From the NCBI GenBank assembly GCA_937944035.1, contig CALDZQ010000183.1, positions 1 to 20,880 of the forward strand: a stretch of 20,880 bases of DNA. Reading direction: 5' to 3'. The notes beneath the pieces were generated by a model. The model was given only the letters and a program-made list of their open reading frames with translations. It was not told where the DNA came from and searched no databases. A program made the position numbers and the translations under genes. The DNA comes from an uncultured Neomegalonema sp. GTDB taxonomy: Bacteria > Pseudomonadota > Alphaproteobacteria > Rhodobacterales > Rhodobacteraceae. Shown piece after piece: positions 5,972-11,891 of this stretch; positions within the stretch are counted from its first letter, which is position 1, and every line of letters begins with the position of its first letter.

Positions 5972-8479
5972 TTGGCCAATACCGGACATTCCCCGAAACG
6001 CGACGCCCTTCTGCACGAGATCGCGCAGCGGGGCGTTACCCATGCCACCAAAGACAAGCCGATCCTGTCAAGGGACGGGCAAGGCGGCACGGGCTGGGTG
6101 ATGAGCTTTCTCGGCGCGGGGCTGCGGGAGCCGTGGTTATCCACTGCGAGCGATCTGCTGCTTGAGGCGCTTGAGGATTTTGGTGTCCGTCAAATCGCGA
6201 CGATGGGCATGGCGGCCAGTCCGTTGCTGGCCGGATGCGTCATGCGGTCGGGTGGTGCTTATAATGCCCTGTTCGTGCGGCCGGAACCCAAGGCACACGG
6301 CTCCGGCAATCAGATCGAGGGTTTGCCGGACCGCAGCGCTCCGGTCGTTATCATCGATGATGCCATCGGGACCGGACATTCCGCCCTGCGGTGCGCTGAA
6401 ATTCTGGAGGCCGACGGATTCGAGGTCGCGGGCGTCGTCGTGCTGGTGCGCTTTACCTACAACAGCGGATACGGGTTGCTTGAGGAGCGCGGATACCGCG
6501 TTCGGGCGCTTTACGATCTTTACGAGGATATGGCCCCGATTATGGAGCCTGAATGCATCCCCGCCCGCACACCGTGGCGGGCGCGGGGGATTGCATGGCA
6601 GCAGGCCGCCGCGCCGGACGGGCTGAGCGCGTTTGCGCTGGCGCGGCTGTATCTGGGGCAGGCTTTTGAGAAGGGGGCGTTGCCCCGCCCGCCGCAACGG
6701 CTTGCGGGCGGGGTTGATGCGCCGGGGGGGCTGTGGATCAGCGCCCGCGATTTGGATAACGGCGCGCCGGTCGCCCGTGCCGGTGTGTGGCGTTTCGATG
6801 ACGAGCCGCCTGCCACGGCGCAGGAATTACTGGCCGAGGCGTGCTGGTGGCTGAGGGCGCAATGGCCGCAGACCGCGCCCCCGCCCGATCGGTGCGGGCT
6901 GGGCCTGTCGCTGATGGGATCGCTGACGCCCTGTACTCCGGGCGAAGCCGACAATGCGGCCTTCGGTCTTGTCTGGCGCAGCCGGGAACGCCCGTGGGAG
7001 ATCGGTGGCGCCTTGCCTGATATGCCGGAGATCACCGGAACCGCGCATCAACTGCGCCATGCGTTATTCGTGAATGGCAAACTGCGCCCGCGTGAGCCTT
7101 TTGAGCTTTATCGCAACAATGTCACCAAACTGATCGAGCCGGGCGCGGTGTGGCCGGGGGGCGGATGCTCGGCCCGTCCTCTTGCGGACAGGCAGGGGCG
7201 TGACGCGATGGCGGCGGCGATTCTGCTGCGGGTGCGGGCTTTGATCGCCGGACAGGCGGTCGACGCGGGCGATGATCTTTTCCTGTTCGATGCCGATGTC
7301 CTGTTCATCTCGATCTATCAGGGCGATACGGTCGGAACATGCATCGGGATGCGGTGTGAGGATGTGGCGGCGGTTGATGCGCTGGTACAGGCCGCGCTGC
7401 GTGATCCCCGGATGGGCGGCATTGACCGGGCGGCGGTAACGATACAGCTCAACGTGCTTTCGGAGCGCTGGTCTGAGGCAATGCCACCCGCTTTCACGCC
7501 GGGGCGTCACGCGCTGGGGCTTCTGGTCGATGGCCGTGAACATATCCTGCTGCCGGGGGTCGCTGTCGAAAGTAATCTTGATGCAGATGCATTCGCCGGG
7601 ATGCTCTACGTTAAGGCCGGAAAGCCGGAAAACGCCCCGATGACGTGGAGCCGTTTCCGGACCGCGCAATGGGTGTCCCGCCCCGGTCATGTGGCCACGC
7701 CCTCGCATCCTTGCGCATGGGTTGAAGCCCGCAAACTGGCGGGGGGCACACCGGAGCGTGTCGCGCGGCGGTGGTTCTTGTGGCTGGCCGAGCATGTGAG
7801 CGCGGGCACGTTGCCGACGCATGAATTGCCCTACGAGGGGCAAGCAGGCGATCCGGCTCCGGCGGCGCTGTATGCCGAGACGATCCGGCGGCTGCGCGAA
7901 GCTGCGCCGTTTTTCGATGCGCCTCTGCCGCCGCTGCCACTCGACCTGTTGCCGCGTGAGCCGGATCTTGTCTCCCTTGCCCACGCCCATGCCACGGCGG
8001 GCGGGCAGGAGGAGCGGTTGCGCCGGCTCATGCTGGCCCCGTCCACACCCCGCAGCGATCCCGCCGGTTTCTGGCGTGCGGTCGAGGCCATCGGTGTTGT
8101 GGATGTGCGGGCGTCGCGGTGGCGGACTGCGCCGATGCCGGACTATCAGCGGATCATCCGGCTGTGCGCGACCCGTGATGATGCTGAAGCGGATTGGCTG
8201 AGTGGCTGCGTCGGGCCTGATGGTGCGGTTATGACGACCGAGAGCGATGAGGAGGATACCCTGATCGCCGCCCGCGCGGCAGAGGCTTTGGCCGGATCGG
8301 CACGGGTGGCGCATACCGATGCCGCCGGGCGTATTCTGATGCATCTGGCCCGTCTGAGCATTGATCTGGGGCGTGATCGGGCGGGGGTTCGGGCGTCTGA
8401 CACGCAATCGGGCCTGCGGACGGAACACACCGTCGCGGCGCTTGGGGCGTTTGCGCGCCTGAAAGGAGCCACCCGATGA
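5972..8479 (+). CDS. Fusion protein: orotate-PRTase-like domain, two AMMECR1-like domains, helical C-terminal region
   Basis: Residues are numbered from the in-frame ATG at 5957. Residues 25-200 form a type I phosphoribosyltransferase. It has the PRPP loop VVIIDDAIGTGHSA (130-143) and the flexible-loop pattern K112-A-H-G then IEG (120-122) typical of orotate phosphoribosyltransferases. Residues about 415-575 match AMMECR1: GTCIG (460-464) stands at the family's LRGCIG site, followed by ALRDPRMGG, LGLLVDG, LLPGVAVE and a Trp/Phe-rich end. Residues about 255-397 align with the same plan but lack CIG, suggesting a degenerate second copy. Residues 580-840 are helical and may form an alpha/alpha toroid (weak). 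I prefer TTG 5972, giving 835 residues, because GAGGAG lies 7 nt before it, while ATG 5957 has no ribosome binding site. The stop overlaps the Memo gene as ATGA. The likely role is making or modifying a nucleoside-like compound; the substrate is unknown. Confidence 0.8.
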   Translation: MANTGHSPKRDALLHEIAQRGVTHATKDKPILSRDGQGGTGWVMSFLGAGLREPWLSTASDLLLEALEDFGVRQIATMGMAASPLLAGCVMRSGGAYNALFVRPEPKAHGSGNQIEGLPDRSAPVVIIDDAIGTGHSALRCAEILEADGFEVAGVVVLVRFTYNSGYGLLEERGYRVRALYDLYEDMAPIMEPECIPARTPWRARGIAWQQAAAPDGLSAFALARLYLGQAFEKGALPRPPQRLAGGVDAPGGLWISARDLDNGAPVARAGVWRFDDEPPATAQELLAEACWWLRAQWPQTAPPPDRCGLGLSLMGSLTPCTPGEADNAAFGLVWRSRERPWEIGGALPDMPEITGTAHQLRHALFVNGKLRPREPFELYRNNVTKLIEPGAVWPGGGCSARPLADRQGRDAMAAAILLRVRALIAGQAVDAGDDLFLFDADVLFISIYQGDTVGTCIGMRCEDVAAVDALVQAALRDPRMGGIDRAAVTIQLNVLSERWSEAMPPAFTPGRHALGLLVDGREHILLPGVAVESNLDADAFAGMLYVKAGKPENAPMTWSRFRTAQWVSRPGHVATPSHPCAWVEARKLAGGTPERVARRWFLWLAEHVSAGTLPTHELPYEGQAGDPAPAALYAETIRRLREAAPFFDAPLPPLPLDLLPREPDLVSLAHAHATAGGQEERLRRLMLAPSTPRSDPAGFWRAVEAIGVVDVRASRWRTAPMPDYQRIIRLCATRDDAEADWLSGCVGPDGAVMTTESDEEDTLIAARAAEALAGSARVAHTDAAGRILMHLARLSIDLGRDRAGVRASDTQSGLRTEHTVAALGAFARLKGATR

Positions 8480-9252
8480 CGGTACGCGCCGCCGCCCATG
8501 CCGGGCTTTTCTATCCCGCCAAGCCCCCCGCGATCCGTGCGGCCATCGGCCATTATCTTGACGGGGCGCGGGAGGGGTATGGTGGCGACGCCGTGGCCCT
8601 CGTCGCGCCCCATGCGGGGTGGCGCTATTGCGGCCCGGTTATGGCCGGTGCGTTCAGGGGCTTGCAGGGCCGCCGCGTGCGCCGGGTGATCCATCTCGGC
8701 CCGTCGCATTATCAGGCGATTTCAGGTGTCGTTGCGGGCGGTGTTTCGGCTGTAGAGACGCCCCTCGGTGCAGTCCCTGTTCTGGATGTGGCGCGCGATG
8801 GCGTCACTGTGGATGCGGGGGCGCACGCGTCTGAACACGCTTTTGAGGTTCAACTGCCTTTCCTGCAAACCCTGCTGGGTACGTTTGAGTATATCCCGCT
8901 GCTGGTGGGTGAATGTGACCCTGAAGCGCTGGCCGTACTGCTCGAAACACTGGGGGCGACCGAACCGGATGTGGTGACAATCGTAAGCTCGGACCTGTCC
9001 CACTACCTGCCGGCCCCAGCGGCACGGGCGACGGATTTGGCGAGTTTGCGGCAGATCGAAGCGCTTCACCCCACGCTTGATGCGACGCAGGCTTGCGGGG
9101 CGGTGGCGCTGAATGGTGTGATTGCTCTGGCAATGCGGGCGGGGTGGTCGGCCACGGCCATTGACCGGCGCGACGCCAATCAGACGGCCAATATATCACC
9201 CGACAAAGTGGTCGGATACGCCGCACTCAGCTTTCACAGGAGAGAACAATGA
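8476..9252 (+). CDS. Memo-family protein (AmmeMemoRadiSam system protein B type)
   Basis: The 258-residue protein matches the Memo/LigB-like fold along its whole length. It begins with AAHAGLFYP and has the three metal-site positions known from human MEMO1: His46 in APHAGWRYCG, His78 in LGPSHYQ and Cys207 in QACGAV. ASEHAFEVQLPF (118-129) and SSDLSHYLP (171-179) are also conserved family motifs. The family is related to extradiol dioxygenases, binds iron in some members and has no settled bacterial reaction. AMMECR1 and Memo often occur together or fused, which supports a shared function with the upstream gene. Both ends overlap neighbours by ATGA, indicating translational coupling. The expected radical SAM partner is not present in this window. 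Confidence 0.92.
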   Translation: MTVRAAAHAGLFYPAKPPAIRAAIGHYLDGAREGYGGDAVALVAPHAGWRYCGPVMAGAFRGLQGRRVRRVIHLGPSHYQAISGVVAGGVSAVETPLGAVPVLDVARDGVTVDAGAHASEHAFEVQLPFLQTLLGTFEYIPLLVGECDPEALAVLLETLGATEPDVVTIVSSDLSHYLPAPAARATDLASLRQIEALHPTLDATQACGAVALNGVIALAMRAGWSATAIDRRDANQTANISPDKVVGYAALSFHRREQ

Positions 9253-9965
9253 ACAGGTTTGCGCCCAACGGCACGGCGGAACAACTGGAGGCGAGGGATG
9301 TTTACGGCGTCTTCTCCACCCTGTTCCGCGACAGTTACTACCATGCGCAAATCGGGGCGGTTGATGACGCGCGGTTGCAACAGATCGTCTCGATATTCGG
9401 CGCGCCGTGGAGCGATTCCTCGCCGATGGTGACGATTGCGAAGGCCGAGAAACCGCGCTTTATCGGCGAGACCGAAGATATGATCCCCGCCCATAACGAA
9501 TGCGCCTATATGCCGTCACCACCCAGATTGCTTGCGCTTTATTGCGTTGAGAATGCGAGCAACGACGGGGCGTTTTTCACGGTTGCGCCGGGTGATTTGA
9601 CCGGGCAGATCGGCGCGGAATACGGGCCTTCGCTGCTGCGCGCACGGTTTGCATGTCAGATGGCGGCGGAGGTTCCGGCCTTTGAGACAAACCTTGTGCG
9701 TGAAACCGCAATCGGGCGGCGGCTGATTTTCACGTCTGTGAAGGCGATGACCGGGCAATCCGTCTATCGTCTCACCATGCCCGTGGATGCCTATTCCCAA
9801 AAGGTTGTTGAGAGAATCCATACCGTCCTGAATGATCCGCGTAATCGGCGCAGGCATATCTGGAAAGCGGGTGATTTGCTGGTGATCGATAACCTGCGCT
9901 TGATGCATGGCCGCGAAGCGTTCAGCGGCGGCAAGCGTATTTTGCGGCATTTGCGCTTGGCTTAA
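9249..9965 (+). CDS. TauD/TfdA-like Fe(II)/2-oxoglutarate-dependent dioxygenase
   Basis: The 238-residue protein shows the iron-binding facial triad His82-x-Glu84 in PAHNECAY and distal His220 in DNLRLMHGREAF. A 2-oxoglutarate-binding Arg follows (Arg230 or Arg233 in GKRILRHLRL). The order and the phrase GDLLVIDNLRLMHGR are typical of clavaminate synthase/TauD-like oxygenases, which hydroxylate, desaturate or cleave small molecules or carrier-bound amino acids. It is shorter than many TauD proteins because the N-terminal part is compact. The start overlaps the Memo stop as ATGA and has an AGGAGAG ribosome binding site. As last gene of the cassette it probably tailors the product of the PRTase/AMMECR1/Memo proteins. 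The substrate is not known. Confidence 0.88.
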   Translation: MNRFAPNGTAEQLEARDVYGVFSTLFRDSYYHAQIGAVDDARLQQIVSIFGAPWSDSSPMVTIAKAEKPRFIGETEDMIPAHNECAYMPSPPRLLALYCVENASNDGAFFTVAPGDLTGQIGAEYGPSLLRARFACQMAAEVPAFETNLVRETAIGRRLIFTSVKAMTGQSVYRLTMPVDAYSQKVVERIHTVLNDPRNRRRHIWKAGDLLVIDNLRLMHGREAFSGGKRILRHLRLA

Positions 9966-10078
9966 CAGTCTGCTGAACAACTGTTTGCCAACTTACAACA
10001 CGAGTCTTCCGGTCAAAGCCGGAATCTGTTTTTCAAATAGCGCTGACACTCAAATAACTGAAAATATTCGCGTTTCTT

Positions 10079-10124
10079 CGCGATTTCCGGATCGCAAGGT
10101 GTTTCCACCCTGCTCGAAATCGCC
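10079..10124 (+). repeat. 46-nt palindromic repeat, copy 2
   Basis: It starts CGCGATTTCCGG, runs through CGCAAGGTGTTTCCACC and ends CTCGAAATCGCC. It matches the reverse complement of 5801-5846 at 39 of 46 positions, with the central CGCAAGGTGTTTCCACC identical. It lies between the convergent dioxygenase and TadG-like genes, and a second repeated element begins 7 nt later. Confidence 0.8.
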
Positions 10125-10130
10125 TTGGAG

Positions 10131-10163
10131 CGTTATCAAGTGCAGTGGGTTCATTGCCCGACT
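10131..10163 (+). repeat. 33-nt repeated hairpin element, copy A
   Basis: The element begins CGTTATCAAG and ends TTCATTGCCCGACT. It matches 20468-20500 at 30 of 33 positions. It directly abuts the stop codon of the minus-strand TadG-like gene. The central part can fold as a hairpin with a mismatch. No T-run follows. Confidence 0.7.
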
Positions 10164-11474
10164 TTAGCTGGTAATCCGCAAGCGGCCGATGGTCTTGGCG
10201 ATTTTCACAAATGCGTCTTTCAAGCTGTCCGCGCTGTTGGCTTTAAAGACCATGCCGCCACCGCCTGCGGTACATTTCTCCAAACGCTTTTCCGATGCCG
10301 GTTGCAGGCTCAGGGCGACGGCGTAAATGGTGATGCCTTTCGCTTTCGCCAGATCACACGCCGATTGGAAATAAGCGTTCGAGTTTTTGCCATCGCGGGA
10401 TGAGCCTTTGCCGATCGCGTGGGTGGTGTTGAAATCGCCGTCTGAGAGCAGGATGATGACTTTGTTTGCCGCGCCATAGGGCTTGGCATCCGTCGGCCAT
10501 GCCGCATTCCAGTTCGGTGACAGGGCGTAAAGCCCCCAAATCATGCCCAGATGCGCGGCTGTTAAGCCTTGCGCCGTAAGATCATCCACCGATTTTTGGT
10601 AGACACTGCGCTCGGTAGACAGCGGCTGCATCCGCGATTTCGGCGTGGCATTGCTGATGTCGGTTGCGGTCATAAACGGAATTTGCCGCGCGTAGGGACT
10701 GTCATCATTGATGTCAAAGCCGGAAGCTTTTGCCCCGCGCACACGCTCTGCGGCCCATACATCAAGCCCGACAGGGGGTGCGGACAGCCCCGTCAGCGAC
10801 GTGCCTTCAAGGATAGTGTTGTCGAGATTGCCCAGATTGACCGATGTGGAATAGGGGACAACGGCGACCGAGATTTCCGCCTTGCGGGCAAGCGCGCCTT
10901 CAAGCGTGTCGAACAGCGCCACCGAAGATTGTTTCAGGCGCTCGATCCGTGGTTTGCCGCTCAGATCAATGTTCATTGACCCGCTGACATCCAGAACCAT
11001 TGCAATCTCAAAGGGGACAATGCCCGGCTTCATCGCCGATGTGGAGATCGTTGCGTCGAGCGTTTTCTTGCCCAGCGCGCTCAGGAAAAATGCTTTCGTG
11101 CTGATGCGGACTTCCGCCGAGACGGAATCGGGTTTGCCGTCGCCATCGGTGTCTTCGTTTCCTTTGAAATCGGCAGAGATCAGATCAACAGCGATATTGC
11201 GTCCGGCAAGGTTGCCGCGCAGCATATCCGGGCCTTTTTGTTCTATTTCCGCAGCGCTGAGGCCGGAGCGGGCGAGGCTGAGCACGGTCGAATCCAGCGC
11301 ACGCTGGGATTTCGCTTTCGCGTTCATCACGCGGCTTACATCCGTTGCGCCGCCTGCGGTGAACACCATGATCGGGAACAACAACCCCGCCATTATCGCA
11401 ATCGCACCGGAGGTTTCGGTGGTGAAGCGTTTCAAAGGGGGCCGCGAGGCGGGGGACAGAAATTTCTCGAACAT
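10164..11474 (-). CDS. TadG-like pilus-assembly/von Willebrand factor A domain protein
   Basis: The 436-residue protein begins with a TadE/TadG-type N-terminus: a basic stretch, SGAIAIMAGLLFPIMVFTAGGATDVSR as membrane anchor (about 23-49) and the helix NAKAKSQRALDS. The von Willebrand A domain occupies about 154-430 with an intact metal-ion site DVSGS (162-166) and the later VIILLSDGDFNTTH strand. A stretch rich in Asp and Gly (DTDGDGKPD, 108-116) looks like a calcium-binding loop. The protein should sit in the inner membrane with its bulk in the periplasm. TadG-like proteins belong to the Flp pilus (Tad) export system, but no other tad gene is in the window. GGGAGG lies 5 nt before the ATG. 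Confidence 0.88.
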   Translation of the reverse strand: MFEKFLSPASRPPLKRFTTETSGAIAIMAGLLFPIMVFTAGGATDVSRVMNAKAKSQRALDSTVLSLARSGLSAAEIEQKGPDMLRGNLAGRNIAVDLISADFKGNEDTDGDGKPDSVSAEVRISTKAFFLSALGKKTLDATISTSAMKPGIVPFEIAMVLDVSGSMNIDLSGKPRIERLKQSSVALFDTLEGALARKAEISVAVVPYSTSVNLGNLDNTILEGTSLTGLSAPPVGLDVWAAERVRGAKASGFDINDDSPYARQIPFMTATDISNATPKSRMQPLSTERSVYQKSVDDLTAQGLTAAHLGMIWGLYALSPNWNAAWPTDAKPYGAANKVIILLSDGDFNTTHAIGKGSSRDGKNSNAYFQSACDLAKAKGITIYAVALSLQPASEKRLEKCTAGGGGMVFKANSADSLKDAFVKIAKTIGRLRITS

Positions 11475-11559
11475 CGAAGCCTCCCTTTCAGGGATTCATG
11501 ATGGGACAGGGGACAGGTTTTCATGGTCGTGCAAAGGCAGCGCCAAATATGAATGAAAG

Positions 11560-11596
11560 AACAAAGCGCTTATTAATCAGCGCCTTGCGCTTTGTT
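11560..11596. promoter_or_regulatory. Perfect 10-bp inverted repeat upstream of the TadG-like gene
   Basis: AACAAAGCGC (11560-11569) and GCGCTTTGTT (11587-11596) are perfectly complementary, with a 17-nt AT-rich spacer containing TTATTAATCAG. It lies 86 nt or more before the TadG-like start. It may be a dimeric regulator site or a leader hairpin. Confidence 0.45.
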
Positions 11597-11812
11597 TCAG
11601 CAAAACCCGCAGTCACGCCACCGGCTTGGCACATCTTAAGACTGGTCAATTTTGAAACAATACTGTCCGGTTTCGGGTCCGGGGCCGTTGCCGAAGTCCT
11701 CTGGCTGTTCCCAAACGGTGCAGCAATCGCCCGGCAGGTGCGCGCGGCGCATCGCCAGAAACTGCGCCCGTGTTCACTTCAAGCCAAAACATGTCGCTTC
11801 CGGACATACCGC

Positions 11813-11840
11813 TTTGCATAGCGAGGGGCTTCGGTATGAT
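11813..11840 (+). promoter_or_regulatory. Candidate promoter of the FAD/GcvT gene
   Basis: TTTGCA (11813-11818), a 16-nt spacer and TATGAT (11835-11840) form a fair sigma70-like match. Transcription would begin near 11847, about 45 nt before the start codon. A 7-bp inverted repeat, GGCTTCG (11827-11833) and CGAAGCC (11846-11852), straddles the -10 and the predicted start. It could be an operator. Confidence 0.5.
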
Positions 11841-11891
11841 GATTACGAAGCCGCACCAAGCGGCTCAGCGAACCGCCTTTGGGAGGGCACA

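Larger units (their letters stand above)
11475..11891. other. Divergent intergenic region between TadG-like and FAD/GcvT genes
   Basis: These 417 nt should carry the promoters of two divergent genes. Visible structures are a 10-bp inverted repeat (11560-11596), a promoter-like pair (11813-11840) and an inverted repeat over its -10 (11827-11852). The reading frame continues upstream of the FAD/GcvT start to 11652, but without a ribosome binding site and without family similarity, so I treat it as non-coding. A 107-codon plus-strand frame at 11498-11821 has no recognisable content. Confidence 0.65.

Noticed and set aside
7064..8428. 454-codon minus-strand frame opposite the PRTase/AMMECR1 gene
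   Set aside because: Antisense shadow: rich in Arg, Pro, Gln and His, with no recognisable motifs. The plus-strand protein is clearly real.
11498..11821. 107-codon plus-strand frame in the divergent intergenic region
   Set aside because: No ribosome binding site or family features, and it overlaps the regulatory inverted repeat.
11652..11891. 80-residue N-terminal extension of the FAD/GcvT protein
   Set aside because: The extension lacks a ribosome binding site and family similarity. ATG 11892 has GGAGG at 5 nt and gives the normal FAD-domain N-terminus.
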